Shown: positions 1 to 11,200, counted from the first letter of the stretch. The stretch: DNA of 64,000 nt from Apostichopus japonicus (GCF_037975245.1 NC_092576.1:4668001-4732000); one strand, 5' to 3'. Translations and numbers: made by a program. The notes: generated by a model from the sequence alone, not told the origin.

Positions 1-458
1 ATTAATTATTTGGAGTAAAACTATTGAACAGGCAAGGACAAAAAAAACAAAAACAGTAAATTTTGTGACTCGCGTGACAGTAAATCGAGGGTGTTTTCAA
101 TTCACCACTATTGTCTAATGCCTTGATGTCGAAAAAAATTGAAGCTATTAAGTGAGCACTATGCTATAGCAAATATAATTAGTCCAAAAAACTGATGATA
201 TCTATGATTACTATGTACAAATCTGCACAAAATGAAATTTCACTGTATTTTTCATAATTTAGTTACAACGGGAACCATTTGTTATAACCGACCCCATAAT
301 CAAACAAATGATGTTTTGGGGGTGAAAAAAATATTTTTAGTAACTACAAGTATTCTTTTTATTGGAAACTTATACAATTTTAATGTACAATGATTTTAAA
401 TTTTTTGGTATGATGTTGACCTTATCATGGAATTGACCATATATATATATAAATATAT

Positions 459-635
459 ATCGTCGCTCTATGCGTGCGTGAAACCCAGGGTAGCAATATG
501 GTGTAATTTGTATATCTTGTGTTGTATGTGATATATAAATATATATACATATATATATATATATCACATATAGACAAGATATACAATTTACACCATATTG
601 CTACCCTGGGTTTCACGCACGCATAGAGCGACGAT
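459..635. repeat. Near-perfect 177-bp palindrome (foldback hairpin)
   Basis: The arms at 459-520 and 574-635 are reverse complements over 62 bp with one mismatch. The 53-bp centre is (AT)-rich and partly self-complementary (TGTGATATAT / ATATATCACA). No coding capacity; the short ORFs over it only read the AT repeat. It could be a MITE, a hairpin-forming repeat or a replication or assembly fold-back. Confidence 0.9.
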
Positions 636-1144
636 CTTCAGGCCAGTGGATGGTCAAATCAGACTACTTCTTTTTCAACTGTTTACGGTTCAATAGCTTG
701 GGGTTCCCATGGCGACACAAAGAAATAAGCTCGGATCTCCTATTGATTGTGTCACCTCCTGTACGAAGGATTTCCAGTTTTTCTTCTATATAAAGGTTCA
801 TAAATTCATCGAAGATTCCCTGCGTATTTACAAGCAAAGCAGGCGTTCTTCATGATATTTCTTAGTCCTTTATGTTAAACGAGAAGTAATTCAGTTGCAT
901 CATACTGGCGTTGTCCTACTGCCATTCAAATTTGAAACTTTCGCATCGGATGGCGATAGTTTATGATCCGAGTCTTCCAAAAGCTTTGCTCTAAATAATT
1001 AAGAAATATACAAATATATGAATGTACACAAGCAGAATAGGTGCATGTTTCCATACTCATTAAATCTTTGTATACTATCTCAGTGATTAGTAATAATTCT
1101 ACACATTGTACATTAGCTTAGCGAGTGTGCGTTAAGGACGACAT

Positions 1145-1812
1145 GTGTCGTGCATCTTAGTGATTATACAAATGACGACATTTGTACTGGACCAGAAATG
1201 TAAGTCGACAATTTTGCACATTAGTCGGGTGTGGCAACTTATGAGATATCTAGATAGGCCTGCGACTGAGAAAGTTATCTATGCTGTCATCTCGAGTAGG
1301 CTTGATTATGACAATTCTCTTCTATATAGTGTAGCTACATCCCATATATCAGGCTTGCAAAGGATCCAGCACACGGCTACTCGAATCATCTTAAGGGCGA
1401 ACAGGTTTACCCCCATCGCTCCTTTGCTGGCATAACTACTCCGGTTACCAATAAGACTCCGTATTGACTATAAAATCCTCATTCTAGTTTTCGTGCCATT
1501 AAAACTGGTACCCCAACCTATCTTAATGTTCTCTTTCATCAGCAAGCTAGATGTAAACCAATACGTTCGCACAATCAATTTCAACTTGAGGTTGCAATTT
1601 CACGTACAAGATAATTCGATGACCGTAGCTCCCTGAATGCTGCACCACGTTTAGGAACCTCCCTCTCGGTTGAAATTAGGTCCTAAGATTATATTTTTTA
1701 ATTCAGGCGCTGTCTTCAAACTTTTCTTTTCTATTAGTTTTGTACCTTTCAGCATCCGTAAAGCGCATTAAACAACGTTTGTTGGTGTATGCGTTATATA
1801 AGACTAGCTATT
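1145..1812 (+). mobile_element. Decayed 3' end of a CR1/L2-type LINE
   Basis: The frame at 1145-1435 reads as the region downstream of a LINE reverse transcriptase: V-I-S-S-R-L-D-Y-D-N-S-L-L-Y, then G-L-Q-R-I-Q-H-T-A-T-R. Past a stop the similarity continues (R-I-D-Y-K-I-L, an equivalent of W-N-S-L-P), now with stops and frame changes. It ends in a degraded AGCGC...GCGTT hairpin followed by (ATT)n at 1808-1822. The intact LINE at 26.6 kb ends in the same way. This is a dead, 5'-truncated copy; no endonuclease or YADD motif is present. Confidence 0.75.
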
Positions 1813-1822
1813 ATTATTATTA

Positions 1823-3145
1823 GCTAAGTGATTGGGCACTAAGGACAATATTATACTGTATAGCTTCCTGACTTTTTATATCACATAACATATTATTTTG
1901 TTACCACTGAATTTATAACACGGTTTATCAGTTCAGATAGGGTACATAATTGAATCACAGTGAAATACTTACCCTTCTGTTTGGTCGGTCTGAAAGCAAC
2001 AAATGGGTAGGAATGTTGTCACATGAAAATTTAAAATATGAAATATTAGAAGCATGAAAAAGTAGGCTTTTGGTTTTTATGTAGTAAAACACAACGTTAA
2101 AAAAAAAATTGAAAATGTGCATAGTGATCTAAAACTATGCATAGTGATCTATAATTTAGTTGTTCACATAATTCACTTTGCATTCCAAGTACACCTACAT
2201 AATGAATTCCAATGTCAATGAACTTTAAGGTCTTGCAGTCTAAATTTTTTGCGATCGCATGAGTTCATAACGATATGCTAACATGCTTTCAAAAGAAATT
2301 CACCATGGTAACCACACTATGTTGTTGTGAACACAGTCACCATTTAAAAATCATGCCCGTATTGGCTGCACCAATGGGAGAGGGAGAGCATGAGGGGTTG
2401 GGAGGGCAATGAGGGCTCATTTATAATACTGCCTAGACTTATCAGTAGAGTTTACATCACCAATGAACAACGTTGTTCCTCTTTGACTCTAGAACTGTTA
2501 CGCTGTTGGTGTGTGGTTCCAGTCCTTGATCAGGAAATGCGATATGCTATTTCTAAGATAAAGAATTGCTAACGCATTTCATACAGCCTACACAAATGGA
2601 TACTGAAACCAATATTACATGCAGAGACTGCTTTTTAGTGTATATATACTAGAACTTTATTCTCCCAACTGCCTATTTATAAAGTTACCTCTGACGCCTG
2701 TGATTTCACCTAACAAACCCACAGAAAGTAAAATTAATGTATTTTAATGGTCCGTGTCACTCTGTGTTAAACTACAGAACAGATTTCTTATCAGAATTTA
2801 TATTTGTCCAACGCATAGCAGATACATAGAATATATTAATAAACAAAAGAGCGGCAATAGTGTATTGATTTATACACAAAAACCCATATCTCGTCACACC
2901 CAAATATTATGGATCACATAATTGGATAAAGGTAAGTGACATACACATTTCAAATTGTAAACAAACGTACAAATCCTTACATATAAGTCTGACGTACAAT
3001 CTTTTTCTTTGATATTTTTACCAACTTTACCACAACATCTATAGAATCATGCCTGTTTGTAGAATCATGTGATAAATTAATCTGATGAAAATTACATGCA
3101 TAATTTCTACTTATAATGCGATAATAAATCTACCTCTTTACTTAC
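1823..3145. other. No gene seen
   Basis: AT-rich sequence. A 16-bp motif (GCATAGTGATCTAAAA-like) is directly repeated at 2118-2150. No exon with consistent splice sites could be supported, so the 3' end of gene A may lie here unrecognised. Confidence 0.5.
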
Positions 3146-3169
3146 CATTTCTTCATTTGCCTTCTCTAC
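3146..3169 (-). CDS. Gene A, microexon (24 bp, phase 0-0)
   Basis: Bounded by acceptor ...TATTACAG and donor GTAAGTAAAG on the minus strand. It encodes V-E-K-A-N-E-E-M, in frame with the preceding exon at 3467-3499. It is the last exon I can support in this gene. Very short exons are easily overcalled; the support is the good splice sites and unbroken phase. Confidence 0.5.
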
Positions 3170-3466
3170 CTGTAATACAAGTGTAAGACATGAAGTTCAA
3201 TATAATCACCCAAATACACAGATCATGCAAACCTTACACGGAGAGATAACGTGCATGATTTTTTTCGCCTGAAATTGGAAAGGAACTTACAATCTGTGTA
3301 TTTATTTACTATTTACAGTTCGTATTTTGTGAATAAGCTAATTGTACAGTATCTGTAAGCCAACGGCAATCACACAAAAGTTTAATACAGAACTTAAACG
3401 TTATGTCTTTATATTGCTGTTCTGTCTAATATATCTTCTGAAAGGCCGTTATGCAACCGCCCTCAC

Positions 3467-3499
3467 CTTTCCCAGAGGTAAAACATGATTGGACCAATC
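3467..3499 (-). CDS. Gene A, microexon (33 bp, phase 0-0)
   Basis: Acceptor ...CACATTTTTCAG and donor GTGAGG on the minus strand. It encodes D-W-S-N-H-V-L-P-L-G-K, in frame with its neighbours at 3609-3653 and 3146-3169. Confidence 0.5.
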
Positions 3500-3608
3500 C
3501 TGAAAAATGTGAGAGTCGTTGAATGGAATCTAGTGTTGTTGACTTCTACTGTTCACATTCTTTTTTGCACTGGGTTGAAAGATATTTTATTAAGTAATGT
3601 TCACTTAC

Positions 3609-3653
3609 GATCTTTTCATATTCTTCATATTTCAGAGGACGTGGTCCAGTACT
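3609..3653 (-). CDS. Gene A, small exon (45 bp, phase 0-0)
   Basis: Acceptor ...TATTCACACAG and donor GTAAGTGAAC on the minus strand. It encodes 15 residues, S-T-G-P-R-P-L-K-Y-E-E-Y-E-K-I. Its phase-0 ends let it be skipped without a frameshift. Confidence 0.5.
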
Positions 3654-3821
3654 CTGTGTGAATAAACAAATAACTCATGATTAGTCCATATTATTTAGCT
3701 TGATATGTATGCAAGAAGACCTTCGTAAGAACTTGAATTTGACCATGTTATTTTTCGTCTACTATGTAAAAGTGTGTTTCAAATTGATATCTTCATATAA
3801 CATAATGTTATCAGGACATAC

Positions 3822-3886
3822 CTCCCACCGTTCATTTTCGTAACTCATTGTCAGTACTGCAGATATAACACCAGTTTGCCACTCGA
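3822..3886 (-). CDS. Gene A, exon (65 bp, phase 1-0)
   Basis: Acceptor ...GGTCTCTTTCAG and donor GTATGTCC on the minus strand. It begins in phase 1, matching the phase-1 end of exon 4775-4842, and encodes about 22 residues (E-W-Q-T-G-V-I-S-A-V-L-T-M...). The product is unrecognised. Confidence 0.55.
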
Positions 3887-4774
3887 CTGAAAGAGACCGT
3901 AAAAGGAGTTTCTTTAGTCTGTATCTATGAAAACTTGAACATGTAAAACATTTAGTAAAAGACCGTATTGTCTATACTGCATTCGGACATGTATCATTTA
4001 TTTAATTTTTGAGGATGATAATTGATGAACTTAGTAATTATCGATTAAACGATGAATTGTGCCATCTGTATTTGTAGCACAAGTAATATTCTGTATATTA
4101 AAATGTACTGGCGTCCTGTTCACAACTCATATTTGTTAGAACTCCCTTTCACATGGGACTGTGCATGTCGTCAACTGTAGGTGTACTGCCTATATGCCAA
4201 CAATAGGAAGAGAAGAAGCCAATGGAAGATGCATTGATCTTTGGAGAACGCAGTTTTTAAAGTTGTTAATGATCTGATATCCATCAGAGTTGCACCCAGC
4301 TTTACATAACAATCCAAGCTTATCTTAAAAGTACTACTAGAGCTTGAAATAAACAAAAATTTTAACCCATAAATAGAGCCTGAAAAATTATATGACGAAA
4401 ATATCAACTGAACAAAAATGAAAGCAATTTGCTTGGTTGCGAACCTTTAGGATTAAACAATCGACTGGGACTGTGTTTTTTCAGTCATGAGGTCAATAGA
4501 AATGTTAATATAATCTGTTAAACTGATTGTTAATCTCAAGTGACTCGCTCCCCTACCAGTCGTTAAATAAGTGGCTTTTAGGATTTTAGGTAAAGTCGTG
4601 AACAAATCTCCATTTTTCTCGAACCTGTTGAACAAAGGATAGTGATAAACGCATTAGTCGTTGTTCTTAATCGTGTAGTTCCAATCATTTACACAACTAC
4701 ATTTCACCTCATCAACAGTTACTTGTAAAGATCAACTTATTTGTAAAGATCAATTTGTTAAACAGCATTCTTAC

Positions 4775-4842
4775 CACGTGGCTTCTTTTGTAACATGCTC
4801 AACTTGTTCTCAAAGTTAAAGGGCAGCAGAATTCTTTCAGTC
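4775..4842 (-). CDS. Gene A, exon (68 bp, phase 2-1)
   Basis: Acceptor ...TCTCACAG and donor GTAAGAATG on the minus strand. Its first base completes the phase-2 codon left by exon 5231-5442. It encodes T-E-R-I-L-L-P-F-N-F-E-N-K-L-S-M-L-Q-K-K. The overlapping longer ORFs at 4837-5145 and 4453-4635 are not supported by splice phase. Confidence 0.55.
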
Positions 4843-5230
4843 CTGTGAGAAGTAATGGTAGTAGTTCGTCAGTTTTTTGTAATTAGATACACTAAAAGGG
4901 TCCATTAATCTTATTATTAGGTCCCCAAAAAGGTTTTCTTCAAGTATTCTTGTTTTTAATATCATTTTTTGTTTCCATTTCACATCTGATTCAGCCTGCT
5001 CAAACGAAGGAGCACACCACCGTATTTCTTTGGTAGATAAATCAATCAATTCGCTAAATATATATATTATGTGTAAGTAAGCACGATATGGTGCGACATG
5101 CTGCTGAAACGTCTTCACATTTAGATATACTCTAACAGGAATCATTTCAATAAGTTGGTAAATTAAATAAATGTAATTCTTTCTCAGACAATCTGAATAA
5201 TAGTCGACTGTTCATTATAACTATGCTTAC

Positions 5231-5442
5231 TTGATCTTGGTTGGTTTACGTCCGTGACAGGCATATTTCAGGATATTTATCCATTCGGTAATGTCCAATT
5301 GCTGCCATTTCTTGTTTACAATTTCCAAGTTTTTCAAATTGTTAAGCGGAGGTAAAACTGCTCCAGAGCTTAGATTAATAGCTTCACCGTTATCTTCAAC
5401 TGACTTGAAGCTGTCTTGCAGTTGAATCCATTCAATGTCAAC
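5231..5442 (-). CDS. Gene A, main exon (212 bp, phase 0-2)
   Basis: The largest exon of the minus-strand gene: acceptor TTTCTTGAATAG, donor GTAAGCATAG, 70 open codons. It encodes V-D-I-E-W-I-Q-L-Q-D-S-F-K, then L-P-P-L-N-N-L-K-N-L-E-I-V-N-K-K-W and D-I-T-E-W-I-N-I-L. The spacing of W and L residues faintly recalls the N-terminal part of M13 (neprilysin-type) peptidases, but no HExxH or other diagnostic motif is visible, so I name no product. A second copy at 7838-8036 is truncated and frameshifted. It joins 6360-6451 in phase 0. Confidence 0.65.
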
Positions 5443-6359
5443 CTATTCAAGAAATTAACTACATGATAAATTTGAGAATCATGAATGAGGAACCTCAAAA
5501 AATTATCAGTATTAGTTATCTGGATGGGTTACAAAGTAATTCAAGGATTGACCAACAGGAATATAGTTTACAATTGCTATAGCAATCTAAGGTGTGTCTT
5601 ATCGTGTAAAATAAATTCTAACATGAAATCTGAAAATTGCAATATGACAGTTGTCTCAAATTAGCTAAGTAAATTTATATTTATGATATTGATATTACGA
5701 TGCCTGGTGTTCTTGGCTCGATGGTTCTATTTAATTACGTAATGCCTGTAGGTTTAGTTTTGGATAAGTAAGCCCCAAACATGTTGTGGATCGGGAAGTA
5801 CAGTAATAGGTTTATTGGCCAATGGAGATGAACGGTAACCAAAGAAAAATGGCTCACCTCTGTGCCACAAAAAAGTTTACTTTCATTTAACACATTTGTT
5901 TAACATCTTATTCACATCTTAACCGCCTTAAACTTTAGCAATTGAATGTTACAAATTATATTCACAAATATGCAACAAATTTACATATTTCATGATAGTT
6001 ATTCAACATCACGTGTGCGTTTACGAAGTCCATTATTTTACCCAATGTATCGAAACATCAGGAATTAAGACGACATGTTGAAACGGTTTAATATACTGGA
6101 CAATCACTTGTTAGATGTACACATTAACCTATTGGATAGTGTAGCTAATGTTTTTTTTTGAAATTATAACAAGATAAAATGAAATAATGAATGTAACTAT
6201 CTACGTATCGGTCACATTTATTCTCAATGCCTCATATTTTCAGATCCTGCCATCACCTATCATGGTTTGACAAAAGCACATCATGCAAAGACACATCATT
6301 TCTATATTGCTTTTTCACACTGAATCGAAAGTAAGGTAATTCTTTAAAAAAAATTTCAC

Positions 6360-6451
6360 CTGTTTATCGGATGCTTCCTTCAACCACTCCACTATTCCAT
6401 CATGTGTATCTCGAGTATCGTCTTTCGAAATTATAACTTTTTTACACCACT
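6360..6451 (-). CDS. Gene A, duplicated exon, proximal copy (92 bp, phase 1-0)
   Basis: Acceptor ...TTTCATTTAAAG and donor GTGAAATTT on the minus strand. It encodes W-C-K-K-V-I-I-S-K-D-D-T-R-D-T-H-D-G then I-V-E-W-L-K-E-A-S-D-K-Q. By eye it is identical to the copy at 8949-9040. Because it starts in phase 1 and ends in phase 0, including both copies would shift the frame, so only one can be used per coding transcript. Confidence 0.6.
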
Positions 6452-6619
6452 CTTTAAATGAAAGAATAGCCAGAATGCAAAAATGCATAATGGTTTCGAT
6501 GATGTAACATTCAGTTATTTTCTGCATAGATCTGACGTAATGTATAGTGAGGGTGCACAAAATACTTGATATTAGTAATACAGTGAAAAGCAGTGCGATG
6601 TGACAAACAATGCATGTGC

Positions 6620-7766
6620 AATGAAATGACCATTGACCTAAACAACAAGCTTCTTGTACTTAATGTGATAGATACATCAACATGCTAAGTATAACATCTT
6701 TCTTTGTTGAAATATTTTGCAAAACTTGAGTTCACAATCTGACCCTGGTGAACTCAAACGACCATTGACCTCCACCCACAACATGAAGGCTTCTTGTACT
6801 CAATGTGGTACGATTACATATACCAAATATGCGATCTGTACAAGCTTCTCTTTACGATATTATGTTTAGGAAGATTTGTTAGTGTGGAAAGACAGGTAAG
6901 AGGGTAGTGAAGTCAATGTTTGGCATTTGCTGACTTCAAATGACCTTGACCTCCACCAATAGCCATAATAGGCTCCTTTAATTTACTACGGTACATCTAA
7001 AAACCAAATATGAGATCTGTCCTTTCTTGCAATATCATTTTTACAAGGTTGTCACGATTTGGCCTGTTGTCCCCAAATGACCTTTGACCTACACCAAAAA
7101 CCTTAGGCTTTTTGTACTTAATGTGGTACGTCTGCACACTAAATATGAATTGGTCCGACCTTCTCTTCTTGAGATATTGTGTTTACAAGGTTTTGACAAT
7201 TTGACCCTTAGCGACCCTAAATGACCTTTGACCTCCATAGAAATCAATAGGCTTCCTGTACTGAATGTGGTACTTCTACACACTAAATATGAAGTCTGTC
7301 TAAGCTTCCTTTCTTGAGCTAATGTGTTTACAAAGTTTTCACAATTTGACCTCGGTGACCCGAAATGACCTTTGACCTCCACAGAAAACAAAAGGCTTCT
7401 TGTACTCAATGTGGTACTTCTACACATTAAATATGAGGTTTGCCCAATCTTCCTTTCATGAGCTATGGTGTTAACAAGGTTTTCACAATTTGACCCCTAG
7501 TGACCCTAATCAACTTTGACTTCCACAGAAAAAACTAGGCTTCTTGTGCTCCATGTGGTACGTTTACACACCAAATATGAGGTCTACCCAAGCTTCTCTT
7601 CTTGAGATATTGTGTTTATAAGGTTTCCACACTTTGACCCCTGGTTACCCCAAATGACACAGAAAACAATAGGCTTCTTGTACTCAATGTGGTGCATCTA
7701 CACACCAAACATGAAGTTGGTCCAACTTCCCTTCTTGAGATATCCTGTTTACAAGCTGGGCGTCAC
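6620..7766. repeat. 144-bp satellite array, first copy, with DR1 motifs
   Basis: Units contain AATGACCTTTGACCTCCAC, then GGCTTCTTGTACTCAATGTGG, then ACCAAATATGAGGTC and GAGATATTGTGTTTACAAGG. Exact TGACCTTTGACCT (reverse complement AGGTCAAAGGTCA, a perfect DR1) occurs at 7078-7090, 7222-7234 and 7366-7378, spaced exactly 144 bp. Decayed versions lie at 6627, 6759, 6941 and 7510. The array ends at GGCGTCAC (7759-7766) and runs into a CATA-rich microsatellite. Minus-strand ORFs here are artefacts of the repeat. Confidence 0.9.
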
Positions 7767-7837
7767 AAACGCATACATACGCATACATACACACATACGC
7801 CATCATGAATGCAAAGGTTACGAGATTTATTACGATA

Positions 7838-8036
7838 TTTACGTCCGTGACAGGCATATTTCAGGATATTTATCCATTTGGTAATGTCCAATTGCTGCCA
7901 TTTCTTGTTTACAATTTCCAAGTTTTTTCAAATTGTTAAGCGGAGGTAAAACTGCTCCAGAGCTTAGATTAATAGCTTCACCGTTATCTTCAACTGACTT
8001 GAAGCTGTCTTGCAGTTGAATCCATTCAATGTCAAC
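7838..8036 (-). pseudogene. Broken duplicate of the gene A main exon
   Basis: It matches exon 5231-5442 from its acceptor onward. One extra base in a homopolymer (seven-base T run region near 7922) shifts the frame, and the duplication breakpoint removes the 3' end and donor. It cannot be spliced in as a normal coding exon. Confidence 0.8.
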
Positions 8037-8948
8037 CTATTCAAGAAATTAACTACATAATAAATTTGAGAATCATGAATGAGGAACCTCAAAAAATTAT
8101 CAGTATTAGTTATCTGGATGGGTTACAAAGTAATTCAAGGATTGACCAACAGGAATATAGTTTACAATTGCTATAGCAATCTAAGGTGTGTCTTATCGTG
8201 TAAAATAAATCCTAACATGAAATCTGAAAATTGCAATATGACAGTTGTCTCAAATTAGCTAAGTAAATTTATATTTATGATATTGATATTACGATGCCTG
8301 GTGTTCTTGGCTCGATGGTTCTATTTAATTACGTAATGCCTGTAGGTTTAGTTTTGGATAAGTAAGCCCCAAACATGTTGTGGATCGGGAAGTAATAGGT
8401 TTATTGGCCAATGGAGATGAACGGTAACCAAAGAAAAAGGCTCACCTCTGTGCCACAAAAAAGTTTACTTTCATTTAACACATTTGTTTTACATCTTATT
8501 CACATCTTAACCGCCTTAAACTTTAGCATTTGAATGTTACAAATTATATTCACAAATATGCAACAAATTTACATATTTCATGATAGTTATTCAACATCAC
8601 GTGTGCGTTTACGAAGTCCATTATTTTACCCAATGTATCGAAACATCAGGAATTAAGACGACATGTTGAAACGGTTTAATATACTGGACAATCACTTGTT
8701 AGATGTACACATTAACCTATTGGATAGTGTAACTAATGTTTTTTTGTTGAAATTATAACAAGATAAAATGAAATAATGAATGTAACTATCTACGTATCGG
8801 TCACATTTATTCTCAATGCCTCATATTTTCAGATCCTGCCATCACCTATCATGGTTTGACAAAGCACATCATGCAAAGACACATCATTTCTCTATTGCTT
8901 TTTCACACTGAATCGAAAGTAAGGTAATTCTTTTAAAAAAAATTTCAC

Positions 8949-9040
8949 CTGTTTATCGGATGCTTCCTTCAACCACTCCACTATTCCATCATGTGTATCT
9001 CGAGTATCGTCTTTCGAAATTATAACTTTTTTACACCACT
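8949..9040 (-). CDS. Gene A, duplicated exon, distal copy (92 bp, phase 1-0)
   Basis: It has the same sequence and splice signals as 6360-6451, with one extra A in the flanking intron. Its phase matches exon 10516-10633, which ends in phase 1. It can replace the proximal copy but cannot be combined with it in frame. Confidence 0.55.
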
Positions 9041-9229
9041 CTTTAAAATGAAAGAATAGCCAGAATGCAAAAATGCATAATGGTTTCGATGATGTAACAT
9101 TCAGTTATTTTCTGCATAGATCTGACGTAATGTATAGTGAGGGTGCACAACATACTTGATATTAGTAATACAGTGAAAAGCAGTGCGATGTGACAAACAA
9201 TACATTCACAATGACACATGCTGTCATGA

Positions 9230-10230
9230 AATGACCATTGACCTAAACAACAAGCTTCTTGTACTTAATGTGATAGATACATCAACATGCTAAATATAAC
9301 ATCTTTCTTTGTTGAAATATTTTGCAAAACTTGAGTTCACAATCTGACCCTGGTGAACTCAAACGACCATTGACCTCCACCCACAACATGAAGGCTTCTT
9401 GTACTCAATGTGGTACAATTACATACCAAATATGCGATCTGTCCAAGCTTCCCTTACGATATTATGTTTAGGAAGATTTGTTAGTGTGGAGAGACAGGTA
9501 AGAGGGTAGTGAAGTCAATGTTTGGCATTTGCTGACTTCAAATGACCTTTGACCTCCACCAATAGCCATAATAGGCTCCTTATATTTACTATGGTACATC
9601 TACAAACCAAATATGAGATCTGTCCTTTCTTGCAATATCATGTTTACAAGGTTGTCACGATTTGACCTGTTGTCCCCAAAAGACCTTTGACCTACACCAA
9701 AAACTTTAGGCTTTCTGTACTCAATGTGGTACGTCTGCACACTAAATATGAATTGGTCCGACCTTCTCTTCTTTAGATATCATGTTTACAAGGTTTCAAA
9801 ATTTGACCTCTGGTGAGCCCAAAAGACCTTTGACCTACACCAAAAACAATAGGCTTCTTGAACTCAATATGGTACTTCTACACATTAAGTATGAGGTTTG
9901 CCCAAGCTTCCTTTCATGAGCTATGGTGTTAACAAGGTTTTCACAATTTGACCACTAGTGACCCTAATAATCTTTGACCTCCACAGAAAACAATAGGCTT
10001 CTTGTGCTCAATGTGTTTACACACCAAATATGAGGTCTGCCCAAGCTTCCCTTCTTGAGATATTGTGTTCACAAGGTTTCCACATTTTGACCCCTGGTGA
10101 CCCCAAATGACCTTGACCTCGACAGAAAACAATTGGCTTCTTGTACTCAATGTGGTACATCTACACACCAAACATGAAGTTGGTCAAACTTCCCCTTCGT
10201 GAGATGTCGTGTTTACAAGCTGGGCGTCAC
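9230..10230. repeat. 144-bp satellite array, second copy
   Basis: Seven units parallel to those at 6620-7766. Exact DR1 TGACCTTTGACCT is at 9543-9555, where the first copy has lost one base. One-mismatch versions are at 9681-9693 and 9824-9836, and weaker ones at 9232, 9364, 9968 and 10108. It ends at GGCGTCAC (10223-10230) followed by a CATA-rich microsatellite. Confidence 0.9.
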
Positions 10231-10515
10231 AAATGCATACATACTGTACGCATACATACACACATACGCCATCATGAATGCAAAGGTTACGATATTCATC
10301 GAAACCAAAAACCGATTTATGAGTAGCAACATTATACTCGTATTCTCTTTCATTCTGGGTCACTTTAAATTAAATTTATATGCAGGTGCAGTACAGAAAA
10401 ACTTGTGAATCCAAACTGAGAAAGCATCGCTTCTTACATCAAAGATAAATACACAGTAATTGAAAGTTGTAAGTAATCCATGAATTAACCAACTAAATAT
10501 AGATAGCTTTGATAC

Positions 10516-10633
10516 CTTTTACTTTTTCTTCTTTCACCTTTTCCCCAGGATTGAGTGGTTGCTGTTGTGTTATACACAGTAGTTGTCTGAAATAACGCTC
10601 TACTGCAGATAAGATATAAACTGTATTACTTAT
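10516..10633 (-). CDS. Gene A, most 5' exon seen (118 bp, phase 0-1)
   Basis: Acceptor ...TTGCATTACTCAG and donor GTATCAAAG on the minus strand. It encodes 39 residues starting I-S-N-T-V-Y-I-L-S-A-V-E-R-Y-F-R and ending with a lysine/glutamate-rich segment (G-E-K-V-K-E-E-K-V-K). It ends in phase 1, matching either 92-bp exon. The 22 bp containing the acceptor are tandemly duplicated at 10634-10677. No start codon exon was found further upstream. Confidence 0.55.
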
Positions 10634-11019
10634 CTGAGTAATGCAAGCTGTAGGTCTGAGTAATGCAAGCTGTAGTTCTAACAGCGAAAACAAAAGTATT
10701 AATACTTAAAGACACAAGCTTCAAACGGCATACGTTAGGTAAGATAATATATAGTCATGTACATAACTTGACGCCTGAGATCTGTGGGATGTGAGTCACT
10801 CGTTTTCACGGAAACTGCATTGACAACTTGAACTCTGATCTAAAGAAATGACGTGCACCACTCTACATGTGAATGTAGTGATGCATGAATATACAAAGTG
10901 ATCATCTCATTGTTATAGTGCTGATAGGAATACAGCCACAGCATGACTTGTTCTCAGTCGGTGAGACTTAAACAACTTTGTAAACGGATCTGCTCTGTTA
11001 ACTGCCTAGTTTTTTTTAG

Positions 11020-11200
11020 CACAATCTATTTAATCTATTCAATATATGTAATATTTCTAATTTCTCTATATTTTTCTAATTTCTCTTATCTAACTAACCT
11101 ATCAAATCTATCCAATTTATCGGATCTATTTTCATATATTTAATCTATTCGATCTATTTCATCTATCTGATCTATTTCATCTATTTTATCTAGTCCATCT
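11020..11200. repeat. Degenerate ATCTAT minisatellite
   Basis: The sequence is built from TCTAT(TT)(C/T)ATCTA blocks of about 10 bp (ATCTATTTCATCTATCTGAT). The plus-strand ORF at 10943-11143 mostly translates this repeat and is not a gene. Confidence 0.85.

Larger units (their letters stand above)
5245..10292. repeat. Tandem duplication of ~2.5 kb (copies 5245-7823 and 7838-10292)
   Basis: Both copies start at TTTACGTCCGTGACAGGC and end at ATGAATGCAAAGGTTACGA, separated by 14 bp (7824-7837). They match almost base for base with small indels. Each contains a piece of gene A exon 5231-5442, the whole 92-bp exon, intron, and seven 144-bp satellite units. The left breakpoint lies inside the coding exon, so the distal exon copy lost its donor. 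Confidence 0.95.

Noticed and set aside
370-616. ORFs rich in I-Y-I-Y
   Set aside because: Translation of the AT repeat in the palindrome.
4171-5145. Three minus ORFs (78, 60 and 102 codons)
   Set aside because: They conflict with the phase-consistent exon at 4775-4842 and show no motifs.
7089-7427. Minus ORF with repeated V-C-R-S-T-T-L-S-T, and similar ORF at 9941-10171
   Set aside because: Translation of the 144-bp satellite (144 is divisible by three, so the frame stays open).
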